A stretch of DNA of 64,000 nucleotides from AC-32 sp963704005. Lineage in GTDB: Bacteria > Actinomycetota > Thermoleophilia > Gaiellales > Gaiellaceae. The translations under genes and the position numbers were made by a program. The stretch spans positions 434,001 through 498,000 of the forward strand of contig CAVPGJ010000005.1 in NCBI GenBank assembly GCA_963704005.1, in the 5' to 3' direction. Below are positions 49,727 through 58,424 of this stretch, in pieces. The notes under the pieces are model-generated. The model had not been told where the DNA came from. It was given only the letters and a program-made list of their open reading frames with translations, and did no database searches. The first letter of the stretch is position 1, and each line of letters opens with the position of its first letter.

Positions 49727-51013
49727 ATGCTTCAGCTTGTCAACGTCGGACAGAAGTCGCTCGGCGACTACGCCACCATCGCCACACGCGGCCTGATGGA
49801 GGAGATCCGCAGGCTCGCGGAGCCGCTGGCCGGCCGGCGCGTCCTGCACCTCTCGGCCACCGCGTTCGGCGGCGGCGTGGCCGAGATCAACTACGCGCTC
49901 GTCCCGCTGATGAAGGACGCCGGCCTCGACGTCGAGTGGCGCATCATCGGCGGCGCCGACGAGTTCTTCGCGGTCACGAAGACGATCCACAACGCGCTCC
50001 AGGGCAATCCGGAAGGGCTGACCGAGGAGCAGAAAGAGGTCTTCCGCCGCTACAACGCGCTGAACGCGGAGGAGCTCGACGACGACTACGACTTCGTGAT
50101 CGTCCATGACCCGCAGCCCGTGGGGGTCATCGAGCGCTTCCCGGACAGCGACGCACGTTGGATCTGGCGCTGTCACATCGATCTCTCGGGACCGAACACG
50201 AAGGTGCTCGACTTCCTGCTGCCGTGGCTGCGGCGCTACGACGCGGCCGTCTTCCACATGCCCGAGTACGTGCCGCGGACGGCGGGCCTGCCGCGTGCGT
50301 TCATCTGGCCGCCGGCGATCGACCCGCTGACGCCGAAGAACATGGCGCTCTCGCCCGAGGACGCGGCCTACATCGTCGACCAGTTCGGCGTCGACGTCGA
50401 CCGCGCGCTTCTGACCCAGGTCTCGCGCTTCGACCCGTGGAAGGACCCGCTCGGCGTGATCGACGCCTACCGGGAGGTCAAGGCCGACCGGCCCGACGTG
50501 CAGCTCGCGCTCGTCGGCTCGATGGCCCACGACGACCCCGAGGGCTGGGATTACTACAGCCGCACGGTCGCCTACGCGGCCGGCGACCCGGACGTCTACA
50601 TCCTCTCCAACCTGAACAACATCGGCTCGGTCGAGGTCAACGCCTTCCAGGTCGTCTCGGCGGCGGTGATCCAGAAGTCGATCCGCGAGGGGTTCGGCCT
50701 GACCGTGACCGAGGCGCTCTGGAAGACCAGGCCGATGGTCGCGAGCCGCGTCGGTGGGATCGTCGCTCAGGTACAGGACGGCGAGACCGGCTGGCTGGTC
50801 GATCCGAGCTCGCCCGAGGAGTGTGCTCGCGCCTGCCTCGAGATCCTCGGCGATCCGGCGGCCGCCCGGCAGCGCGCGCTGCGGGGGAAGGAGTACGTTC
50901 GCCGGAACTTCCTCATGCCGCGGCTCTTGCGGGACTGGCTCGTCGCCTTCAACCTCCTCGCCGGCAACGACACCGCCGGCGCCGAGGTGGCGACCGTCGG
51001 CGCCTCGGCCTGA
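49727..51013 (+). CDS. treT: Trehalose synthase, glycosyltransferring (TreT-like GT4)
   Basis: 428 aa. GT-B fold; LHLSATAFGGGVAEINYALVP, DDYDFVIVHDPQPVGVIERF and QKSIREGFGLTVTEALWKTR (donor-binding Glu) match the TreT pattern. TreT joins NDP-glucose and glucose to trehalose in one step. otsA, of the two-step route, follows 0.85 kb downstream. Confidence 0.82.
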   Translation: MLQLVNVGQKSLGDYATIATRGLMEEIRRLAEPLAGRRVLHLSATAFGGGVAEINYALVPLMKDAGLDVEWRIIGGADEFFAVTKTIHNALQGNPEGLTEEQKEVFRRYNALNAEELDDDYDFVIVHDPQPVGVIERFPDSDARWIWRCHIDLSGPNTKVLDFLLPWLRRYDAAVFHMPEYVPRTAGLPRAFIWPPAIDPLTPKNMALSPEDAAYIVDQFGVDVDRALLTQVSRFDPWKDPLGVIDAYREVKADRPDVQLALVGSMAHDDPEGWDYYSRTVAYAAGDPDVYILSNLNNIGSVEVNAFQVVSAAVIQKSIREGFGLTVTEALWKTRPMVASRVGGIVAQVQDGETGWLVDPSSPEECARACLEILGDPAAARQRALRGKEYVRRNFLMPRLLRDWLVAFNLLAGNDTAGAEVATVGASA

Positions 51014-51019
51014 GCCGCC

Positions 51020-51025
51020 TATACT
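51020..51025 (+). promoter_or_regulatory. -10 hexamer of the crcB fluoride operon
   Basis: TATACT, 13 bases before the first stem of the fluoride aptamer, so the transcript would begin just ahead of it. Confidence 0.5.
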
Positions 51026-51038
51026 GCGCGCTCGCTTC

Positions 51039-51097
51039 GGGCGATGGAGCTCGCCCTCAACCGCCGTTCGGCTGATGGCTCCTGTGACGAAAGGAGC
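51039..51097 (+). ncRNA. Fluoride riboswitch (crcB motif) controlling translation
   Basis: P1 GGGCG (51039-51043)/CGCCC (51052-51056) with loop ATGGAGCT; small P2 GCC-GTTC-GGC (51063-51072); CTGATGG; pseudoknot GGAGC (51046-51050) with GCTCC (51078-51082). The same GCTCC(T) can instead pair with AGGAGC (51092-51097), the ribosome site 7 bases before the crcB GTG. Fluoride binding should free the site. Confidence 0.9.
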
Positions 51098-51103
51098 GCA
51101 GCT

Positions 51104-51475
51104 GTGAGAACGGCGGTTGCGATCGGGGTGGCGGGGGCGCTCGGCGCGCTCGCCCGGTACGGGCTCGAGGGCTGGGTCTCGAGGCGGGCGGGGTCGTTCC
51201 CCTGGGGGACGTTTGCCGTGAACGTCAGCGGGTCGTTCGTGCTCGGCCTGCTCGTCACGCTGCTCGGGGAGCGGTTCGCCGTGGCGCCCTGGGTGCGCGC
51301 CTCGCTGACGATCGGCTTCCTCGGCGCCTATACGACCTTCTCGACGCTCTCGCTCGAGAGCTACCGGCTGCTCGAGGGGCGCTCGTACGCGCTCGCCGGC
51401 GCGAACCTCGCCGGCAGCCTCGCCGCCGGAGTGCTCGCGCTCTATGGTGGCGTCGTGCTGGGGAGGGCGCTCTGA
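51104..51475 (+). CDS. crcB: Fluoride ion channel CrcB/Fluc
   Basis: 123 aa from GTG 51104 (AAGGAG 7 bases upstream). Four membrane helices. GALGALARYGLEGW, FPWGTFAVNVSGSFVLGLL and GFLGAYTTFSTLSLES are the conserved blocks, with the Asn and Phe residues of the fluoride path. Exports fluoride; regulated by the riboswitch. Stop overlaps the DUF190 ATG (TGATG). Confidence 0.95.
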   Translation: MRTAVAIGVAGALGALARYGLEGWVSRRAGSFPWGTFAVNVSGSFVLGLLVTLLGERFAVAPWVRASLTIGFLGAYTTFSTLSLESYRLLEGRSYALAGANLAGSLAAGVLALYGGVVLGRAL

Positions 51476-51822
51476 TGAAGATCGAGGGCGAGGGAAAGCT
51501 CCTGCGGATCTTCGTCGGGGAGTCCGACCGCTGGCACGGCAAGCCGCTCTACCAGGCGATCGTCGAGCGCGTTCGCAAGGAGGGGCTCGCCGGCGCGACC
51601 GTGATCCGCGGGATCGAAGGGTTCGGCGCCGACTCGCGCCTCCACACCGCGCGGATCCTGCGCCTGTCGGAAGACCTGCCCGTCCTGATCGAGATCGTCG
51701 ATTCCGCCGAGCAGATCGAGCGCATCCTGCCCGTGCTCGACGAGATGGTCGGCGAGGGGATGGTCACCGTAGAGCGGGTCGAGGTGATCGCCTACCGCGG
51801 TAGCGCCGAGCCGCCCGCGTAG
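51475..51822 (+). CDS. DUF190 (PII-like) protein of the fluoride operon
   Basis: 115 aa. DUF190 pattern: GKLLRIFVGESDRWHGKPLY, GATVIRGIEGFGADSRLHTA, PVLIEIVDSAEQIERILP. Ferredoxin-like, PII-related fold predicted. One-base overlap with crcB suggests a role in fluoride response, such as modulating the channel, but no function is established. Confidence 0.88.
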   Translation: MKIEGEGKLLRIFVGESDRWHGKPLYQAIVERVRKEGLAGATVIRGIEGFGADSRLHTARILRLSEDLPVLIEIVDSAEQIERILPVLDEMVGEGMVTVERVEVIAYRGSAEPPA

Positions 51823-51841
51823 CCTGCGGCCCCGCGGCAGA

Positions 51842-51847
51842 TAGGGT
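51842..51847 (+). promoter_or_regulatory. -10 hexamer of otsA
   Basis: TAGGGT ends 10 bases before the otsA GTG. Confidence 0.35.
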
Positions 51848-51857
51848 CCGCAGGGCA

Positions 51858-53333
51858 GTGGCCGGGCGCCGGAAGCTGATCGTCGTCTCCAACCGCGGGC
51901 CGGTGACCTACTCGCGCGAGAACGGCGAACGAGTCGCCCGTCGCGGGGGCGGGGGGCTCGTGACCGCCCTGCGCGGGCTGGTCGCCCACCATGACGTGAC
52001 CTGGATCGCCAGCGCGATCAGCGACGAGGACCGCGCGCTGGCCGTCGAGTCCGGGGGCGAGGCGATCGACGAGACACTGGCGAACGGCTCGGTCTTCAGG
52101 CTGCGCCTGGTGGCGCACGACGAGTCCGCCTACGACTGGTACTACAACGTCGTCTCGAACCCGATGCTCTGGTTCCTGCAGCACTACCTGTGGGAGCTCG
52201 CCTACACGCCGTCGCTCGACATCGCGCTCCAGAACGCCTGGGACGAGGGTTACGCGCGCGTGAACGAGGGCTTCGCCGACGCCGTCATCGAGGAGCTGGA
52301 GCTCGAGCCCGACACCGCGGTCTTCTTCCACGACTACCACCTCTACCTCGCCCCGCGCTTCGTCCGCGAGCGGGCGCCGGAGGCGCTGCTCGCCCATTTC
52401 ACCCACATTCCCTGGCCGCAGACCGACTACTGGCACGTGCTGCCCGACCCGATCCGACGCGCGATTCACGAGGGCCTGCTCGCCAACGACGCGATCGGCT
52501 TCCACACGCACCGCTGGAAGCTGAACTTTCTACGCGCCGCGTCCGACCTGGCGGGCGCGGACTGCAACTTCGCCGAGAGCGTGGTCACCCACGACGGGCG
52601 GAGGACGCTCGCGACCGTGCACCCGATCTCGATCGATCCGGCCGAGTTCGAGGAGCTGGCGCAGAGCGAGGCGGTGCTGGCCGCGGAGCGGGCGCTGGTC
52701 GCGCGCCGGCCGGAGCGGCTGATCCTGCGCGTCGACCGGACCGATCCATCGAAGAACATCGTCCGCGGCTTCAGGGCCTACGAGCTCTATCTCGAGGCGC
52801 ACCCCGAGACGCACGGCATCGTCGGGATGCTGGCGCTGCTCGACCGCTCGCGCGAGGACATCCCGGAGTACTCGGAGTACCTGGCCGCGATTCAGCGCGA
52901 GGCGCGCCGCGTCAACGACCGCTTCCAGCGCGACGGCTGGACGCCGCTCGAGGTCACGATCGAGGACGACTTCCCGGGCGCGCTGGCGGCCTACAAGCAG
53001 TTCGACGTGCTGCTCGTGAACGCGATCTTCGACGGGCTGAACCTCGTCTCCAAGGAGGCGCCGCTGCTGAACGAGCGCGACGGCGTCCTGATCCTCTCGG
53101 AGAACGCGGGCGCCCACGAGGAGCTGGGCGAGTGGGCCCTGAGCGTGAACCCGTTCGACGTCGCCGGCCAGGCGGAGGCGCTGCATCAGGCACTCTCGAT
53201 GCCGGTGGCCGAGCGGCGCGAGCGGATCGAGGCGATCCGCGCCCAGGTGCGCGAGCACGACGTCGCCAGCTGGGTCGAGGGCCAGCTCGCCGACCTCGAC
53301 CGCTGCGCTGGAAACGCTCTCCTGAGGGACTAG
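51858..53333 (+). CDS. otsA: Trehalose-6-phosphate synthase (GT20)
   Basis: 491 aa from GTG 51858. KLIVVSNRGPV and RGGGGLVTALRG at the start bind donor; FFHDYHLYLAPRFVRE, FTHIPWPQ, GFHTHRWKLNFL, RVDRTDPSKNI and LILSENAGAHEEL follow in GT20 order. Makes trehalose-6-P from UDP-glucose and glucose-6-P; a glucosylglycerol-phosphate synthase is the nearest alternative. No otsB phosphatase gene in the window. Confidence 0.9.
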   Translation: MAGRRKLIVVSNRGPVTYSRENGERVARRGGGGLVTALRGLVAHHDVTWIASAISDEDRALAVESGGEAIDETLANGSVFRLRLVAHDESAYDWYYNVVSNPMLWFLQHYLWELAYTPSLDIALQNAWDEGYARVNEGFADAVIEELELEPDTAVFFHDYHLYLAPRFVRERAPEALLAHFTHIPWPQTDYWHVLPDPIRRAIHEGLLANDAIGFHTHRWKLNFLRAASDLAGADCNFAESVVTHDGRRTLATVHPISIDPAEFEELAQSEAVLAAERALVARRPERLILRVDRTDPSKNIVRGFRAYELYLEAHPETHGIVGMLALLDRSREDIPEYSEYLAAIQREARRVNDRFQRDGWTPLEVTIEDDFPGALAAYKQFDVLLVNAIFDGLNLVSKEAPLLNERDGVLILSENAGAHEELGEWALSVNPFDVAGQAEALHQALSMPVAERRERIEAIRAQVREHDVASWVEGQLADLDRCAGNALLRD

Positions 53334-53336
53334 GGT
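53331..53336 (+). promoter_or_regulatory. -10 hexamer of the cyclase-ATPase gene
   Basis: TAGGGT overlaps the otsA TAG and ends 10 bases before ATG 53347. Confidence 0.35.
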
Positions 53337-53346
53337 AGGCAGCGCA

Positions 53347-56300
53347 ATGCGCTGTCCGAGCTGCGGGACCGAGAACCGGGAGGGGCGGAAGTTCTGCGCT
53401 GAGTGCGGAAGCCCGCTTGCCGCAGCCTGCCCGGCCTGCGGCGCCGCCAACGAGCCGGGAGAGCGCTTCTGCGGCGAGTGCGGGTCGCCGCTGACCGCCG
53501 CCGCGCCGCCGCCGCCCGCCCGCGAGGCTCCCGCGGCGGAGCGCCGCCTGGTCTCGGTGCTCTTCGCCGACCTGGTCGGCTTCACGCGCCTGTCCGAGAC
53601 GCGTGACGCCGAGGAGGTGCGGGAGCTGCTCTCGCGCTACTTCGACTCCTGCCGCCGGATCATCACGCTCTACGGCGGCACGGTCGAGAAGTTCATCGGC
53701 GACGCGGTCATGGCCGTGTGGGGGACGCCGATGGCCACCGAGGACGACGCCGAACGGGCGGTGCGGGCGGCGCTCGACCTCGTCGCGGCGGTCTCTGCGC
53801 TGGGGCAGGAGGTCGGCGAGGAGGAGCTGCGGGCGCGGGCCGGCGTGCTGACCGGCGAGGCCGCCGTGAACATCGGCGCCGAGGGCCAGGGAATGGTCGC
53901 CGGCGATCTCGTCAACACGGCTTCCCGGGTCCAGTCCGCGGCTGAGCCCGGCAGCGTCTTCGTCGGCGAGGCAACCCGCCGGACGACCGAGCAGACGATC
54001 GTCTACGAGGAGGCCGGCTCGTTCGAGCTCAAGGGCAAGGAAGGGCTCGTTCCCCTCTGGAGGGCGCGTCGCGTCGTCTCGGGGCTGCGCGGGTCGCTGA
54101 AGTCGGAGGGGCTCGAGGCGCCGTTCGTCGGCCGCGATCGCGAGCTGAACCAGATCAAGGATCTCTTCCACACCTCGGCCGTCGAGAGCAGGGCGCATCT
54201 GATCTCCGTGACCGGCATCGCCGGGATCGGCAAGTCGCGGCTCGCGTGGGAGTTCTACAAGTACTTCGACGGCATCGCCGAGACCGTCTACTGGCACCGA
54301 GGCCGCTGCCTGCCCTACGGCGAGGGCGTGACCTACTGGGCGCTGGCCGACATGGTGCGGATGCGCTGCCGGATCGCCGAGGACGAGGAGCCGGCCAGCG
54401 CCGCCGGGAAGCTGCGCGCAGCGCTCGAAGAGCACCTCCCCGACCCGGAGGAGCGGGCCTTCGTCGAGCCGCGCCTGGGGCAGCTGCTCGGGCTCGCCGA
54501 GCACGAGGGGCGCGACCGGCAGGAGCTGTTCGGCGCCTGGCGGTTGTTCTTCGAGCGCCTCAGCGACACGTACCCGACGGTGCTCGCCTTCGAGGACATG
54601 CAGTGGGCGGACGCGAGCCTGCTCGACTTCGTCGAGTACCTGCTGGACTGGTCGCGCAACCACCCGCTGCTCGTGGTCACGCTCGCCCGGCCGGAGCTGC
54701 TCGAGCGCCGCCCGACCTGGGGCGCCGGCCAGCGGAGCTTCACCTCGCTCTTCCTCGAGCCGCTGACCCGCGAGGCGATGGAGGAGCTGCTCGAAGGGCT
54801 CGTGCCCGGGCTGCCCGACGTCGTCGAGGAGCAGATTCTCGAGCGGGCCGAGGGCGTGCCGCTCTATGCCGTCGAGACGGTGCGGATGCTGCTCGACCGT
54901 GGCCTTCTCGTCCAGCAGGGCTCGGCGTACGAGCTGGCCGGGCCGGTCGAGGCACTCGAGGTCCCGGAGACCCTGCACGCCCTGATAGCCGCCCGGCTCG
55001 ACGGGCTCGATCCCGACGAGCGCAGGGTGCTCGAAGACGGCGCGGTCCTCGGCAAGACGTTCACGCGAGAGGCCGTCTCTGCGCTCTCGGGGATCGACGA
55101 CGAGCGGCTCCCCCCGCTGCTCGAAGCGCTCGTCCGCAAGGAGGTGCTCGGCGTCCAGGCCGACCCGCGGTCGCCGGAGCACGGGCAGTACGGTTTCCTG
55201 CAGGACCTCGTCCGCCACGTCGCCTACGGGACGCTCTCCAGGCACGAGCGCCGCATCCGGCACCTGGCGGCGGCCGACTACCTGACGAGCGACTTCGCCG
55301 CCGAGCTCGACGAGGTGGTCGAGGTCGTCGCGTCGCATTACGTGAACGCCTACGAAGCGCTACCGGACGCCGACGATGCGGCGGAGATCAAGGGCCGCGC
55401 CGTCGGGATGCTGGCGCAGGCGGGCGAGCGGGCCGCGTCGCTGGCGGCGGCGGCCGAGGCGAGACGCTACTTCGAGCAGGCGTGTGAGCTGACGGACGAG
55501 CCCGCGGAGCGCGCAGCGCTGCTTGCCCGAGCCGGTGAGATGGCCAGCCGCGCGGCCGACCCGGAAGGGGCCCAGACCTTGCTCGAGGAGTCGATCGCCC
55601 TCTTCGAGCAGGCCGGAGACACACATGCGGCGGCCAGCTCGGCGTCGCTTCTCGGCTTTGCGCTGGGCTTCACCGGCCGCCGCGAGGAGGGTCTCGCACA
55701 TGAGGAACGCGCTTTCGAGGTGATCTCGCAGGATCCGCCAAGTGAAGAGCTCGCCGTGCTCGCCGGCAGGCTTGCCCAGAGCTACTGGTTTCTCGGCGAC
55801 CTCGAGCGGAGCACCGAGCGCGCCGAGCTGGCGCTGGATCTGGCGGAAACGCACGGCTACGTCGAGCCGCTCGTCAGGGCGCTGCGCGCGAAGGCCGCGG
55901 TCGCCTTCAGCAGGGGCCACGTCGAAGAGGCGGCCGCCTATGGGAACCACGCGCTCGAACTTGCGCTCCGGCACGACCTGCTGTTGCACGCCAGCACCGG
56001 GTACTTCGTGAGCTCGGACGGCGAGTTCCGCCGTGACCGCTACGAGGCCGCGCTCGGGCTGCTTCGCGACTCACTAGCGCTGGCGCGCAAGCTCGGCTCG
56101 CGCCCGTTCGAGTGGGCCGCCCTCGCGGAGATGACCTATCCCCTCTACATGCTCGGGCGCTGGGACGAGGCGCTCAGCATGCTCCCCGAGCCGAGCGAGG
56201 AGCAGACGCGGTCGGGAGGCGTCCTACTCAGCCTGCTCACGGCGGTTCTGGAGATCCACCTTCAGCGCGGACGGATCGATGAGGCGCGCAGGCTGTTCTC

Positions 56301-56853
56301 GCTCTTCGCCCATCTCGAGGGCTCGGCCGACGTCCAGGACAGCTCGTGCTACTTCGGCGCCCGCGCTTCTCTACAGCTTGCCGAGGGCCGGCTGCGGGAG
56401 GCGCTCGCGGACGCCGAGGTCGCGATCGAGGCCACGCTGACGCTCGGCTATGGGCAGCAGGCGCTCAAGCAAGGGGTTGTCGTGGCGTTCGAGGCTGCGC
56501 TCCGGCTCGGCGAGCGTGAGAAGGCGGATGAGCTGATCGCACTTCTGGAGGAACCGCCTCCAGGCAAGCGCGCGCCCTTTCTCGAGGCTCAGGCGCGCCG
56601 CTTTCGAGGGCGGCTCTCCGGGGACGAGGCGGAGTTCCGCGGCGCCGAGGAGATCCTGCGCGAGCGGCGCCTGCCCTTCTGGCTCGCCGTCGTCCAGCTC
56701 GACCACGCGGAGTCGTTGGCCGCGAACGGCCGGAGAGGCGAGGCCGGGCCGCTGCTGGACGAGGCCCGCGAGACGTTCGAGCGCCTGAGGGCCGCGCCGT
56801 GGCTCGAGCGCCTGGCCGAGATCTCCGGCGAGCGCGAGGCCGTGGCGGGCTGA
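53347..56853 (+). CDS. Zinc-ribbon, class III cyclase, AAA ATPase and TPR fusion regulator
   Basis: 1168 aa. Two zinc ribbons (residues 3-22 CPSCGTENREGRKFCAECG; 29-46 CPACGAANEPGERFCGECG), a class III nucleotide cyclase (about 65-200) with metal Asp residues in FADLVGFTRLS and IGDAVMAVWG and the catalytic Asn/Arg in VNTASRVQ, an AAA_16/STAND-type ATPase (about 260-560) with GIAGIGKSRLAW and AFEDMQWAD, then about 600 residues of TPR-like helices. The cyclase looks competent to make cAMP. Ligand unknown. Last base shared with the ALDH ATG. Confidence 0.9.
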   Translation: MRCPSCGTENREGRKFCAECGSPLAAACPACGAANEPGERFCGECGSPLTAAAPPPPAREAPAAERRLVSVLFADLVGFTRLSETRDAEEVRELLSRYFDSCRRIITLYGGTVEKFIGDAVMAVWGTPMATEDDAERAVRAALDLVAAVSALGQEVGEEELRARAGVLTGEAAVNIGAEGQGMVAGDLVNTASRVQSAAEPGSVFVGEATRRTTEQTIVYEEAGSFELKGKEGLVPLWRARRVVSGLRGSLKSEGLEAPFVGRDRELNQIKDLFHTSAVESRAHLISVTGIAGIGKSRLAWEFYKYFDGIAETVYWHRGRCLPYGEGVTYWALADMVRMRCRIAEDEEPASAAGKLRAALEEHLPDPEERAFVEPRLGQLLGLAEHEGRDRQELFGAWRLFFERLSDTYPTVLAFEDMQWADASLLDFVEYLLDWSRNHPLLVVTLARPELLERRPTWGAGQRSFTSLFLEPLTREAMEELLEGLVPGLPDVVEEQILERAEGVPLYAVETVRMLLDRGLLVQQGSAYELAGPVEALEVPETLHALIAARLDGLDPDERRVLEDGAVLGKTFTREAVSALSGIDDERLPPLLEALVRKEVLGVQADPRSPEHGQYGFLQDLVRHVAYGTLSRHERRIRHLAAADYLTSDFAAELDEVVEVVASHYVNAYEALPDADDAAEIKGRAVGMLAQAGERAASLAAAAEARRYFEQACELTDEPAERAALLARAGEMASRAADPEGAQTLLEESIALFEQAGDTHAAASSASLLGFALGFTGRREEGLAHEERAFEVISQDPPSEELAVLAGRLAQSYWFLGDLERSTERAELALDLAETHGYVEPLVRALRAKAAVAFSRGHVEEAAAYGNHALELALRHDLLLHASTGYFVSSDGEFRRDRYEAALGLLRDSLALARKLGSRPFEWAALAEMTYPLYMLGRWDEALSMLPEPSEEQTRSGGVLLSLLTAVLEIHLQRGRIDEARRLFSLFAHLEGSADVQDSSCYFGARASLQLAEGRLREALADAEVAIEATLTLGYGQQALKQGVVVAFEAALRLGEREKADELIALLEEPPPGKRAPFLEAQARRFRGRLSGDEAEFRGAEEILRERRLPFWLAVVQLDHAESLAANGRRGEAGPLLDEARETFERLRAAPWLERLAEISGEREAVAG

Positions 56854-58424
56854 TGGCCCGGGTCGCGCCGGCCGGGGATGTGCGCTCGGTCAACCCGGCG
56901 ACGCTCGAACAGGTCGGCTCGGTGCCCGTGTCCGCGCCGGAGGAGGTCGCCGAGGCGGTCTCGGACGCCCGGCTCGCGGCCGGTCGCTGGGCGGAGAGCT
57001 CCTTCGACGAGCGGCGTGCGCTGCTCGGCCGGGTCGCGGCGGCGGTGCTCGAGTCGGCGGACGAGATCGCCGCGACCGTCACCGCCGAGACGGGCAAGCC
57101 GCTGCTCGAGTCCTACACCGGCGAGCTGTTCGTCGCGCTCGACAACCTGCTCTGGGCGGCCTCCCAGGCGGGACGAGTGCTGCGGCCGGAGCCGTTGCGC
57201 TTCCCACAGCCGCACCTGCGGCACAAGCGCGGCCGGCTGATCTACGAGCCGCTCGGCGTGATCGCGGTGATCTCGCCCTGGAACTTCCCGTTCGGGATCC
57301 CGTTCACGCAGGCAGCCTTCGCGGTCGCGGCGGGGAACGCGGTCGTGGTCAAGCCGTCGGAGCTGGCGCCGCTTTCGGGCGCGTGGCTCGAGCGGCTCTT
57401 CCCGGACGGGCTCGTCCGGGTCGTGCAGGGCGGCGCGGAGACCGGCGAGGCGCTGGTGCGGGCTCCGGGGACGGCGAAGGTCGTCTTCACCGGCTCGGGC
57501 GTGACCGGCCGTCGGGTCGCTGCGCTGGCGGGCGAGCGGCTGCGGCCGGTGACGCTCGAGCTCGGCGGCAAGGACCCGATGCTCGTCTTCGAGGACGCCG
57601 ACCTCGACCGCGCGGTTCAGGGCGCGCTCTGGGGCGCGTTCTCGAACTGCGGCCAGGTGTGCTCGGGGGTCGAGCGGATCTACGTCGCGCGCCCCCTGCT
57701 GGAGCCGTTCGTCGAGGAGCTGGCGCGGCGGGCGCGCTCTCTGCGGATCGGCCGCGGCGAGGAGCTCGACACGGAGCTCGGGCCGCTGATCGCCGAGGAG
57801 GCTCGCGCGCGGGTCGAGGAGCTGGTGGAGGACGCGGTCGGCCGCGGCGCCGAGGTGCGCGCCGGCGGCGGGCGGCCCGACGTGGCGCTGCCGGGCTGGT
57901 TCCACGAGCCGACGATCCTGACCGGCGTCGAGCGCGAGGCTCGCATCGAGCTCGAAGAGGTTTTCGGGCCGGTGGTCACCGTGGCCCCGTTCGGCGACGA
58001 GGCCGAGGCCGTGCGGCTCGCGAACGGCTCGTCGTTCGGGCTCGGCGCGAGCGTCTGGACGCGCGACCTCGAGCGGGCGGCCCGTCTTGCCCGGCGTCTG
58101 GACGCGGGTTCGGTCTGGACGAACGACGTCTCCTACTCGTACGGCACGGGACAGGCCTCCTGGGGCGGCACCAAGGAGTCGGGCTTCGGCCGCACCCACT
58201 CCAAGCACGGCCTCTACGAACTCTCGCGCGTGAAGTTCGCCGACCTCGACCGCGGCCGCGTGCCTGTTCCCTGGTGGTACCCGTACGGCGGCGACGCGCT
58301 CGACGGCTTCCGCGGCATGGCCGGCGTCCTCTACGGCGAGGGGCTCCTGCCGCGGCTGGAAGCGGCCTGGCGCCATCGCCGCGGGCTGCTCACGCTCGGG
58401 CGGCGATACCTTTCCGGCCGATGA
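56853..58424 (+). CDS. NAD(P)-dependent aldehyde dehydrogenase
   Basis: 523 aa from ATG 56853 (TGATG overlap). ALDH superfamily: ISPWNFPFGIPFTQ, catalytic Glu in LELGGKDPM, catalytic Cys in NCGQVCSGVERIYV, EEVFGPVVTV and KESGFGRTHSKHG. Oxidises aldehydes to acids; similar to broad-range or succinate-semialdehyde types. A C-terminal extension (about 480-523) goes beyond the usual end. Coupled to moaC. Confidence 0.9.
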   Translation: MARVAPAGDVRSVNPATLEQVGSVPVSAPEEVAEAVSDARLAAGRWAESSFDERRALLGRVAAAVLESADEIAATVTAETGKPLLESYTGELFVALDNLLWAASQAGRVLRPEPLRFPQPHLRHKRGRLIYEPLGVIAVISPWNFPFGIPFTQAAFAVAAGNAVVVKPSELAPLSGAWLERLFPDGLVRVVQGGAETGEALVRAPGTAKVVFTGSGVTGRRVAALAGERLRPVTLELGGKDPMLVFEDADLDRAVQGALWGAFSNCGQVCSGVERIYVARPLLEPFVEELARRARSLRIGRGEELDTELGPLIAEEARARVEELVEDAVGRGAEVRAGGGRPDVALPGWFHEPTILTGVEREARIELEEVFGPVVTVAPFGDEAEAVRLANGSSFGLGASVWTRDLERAARLARRLDAGSVWTNDVSYSYGTGQASWGGTKESGFGRTHSKHGLYELSRVKFADLDRGRVPVPWWYPYGGDALDGFRGMAGVLYGEGLLPRLEAAWRHRRGLLTLGRRYLSGR

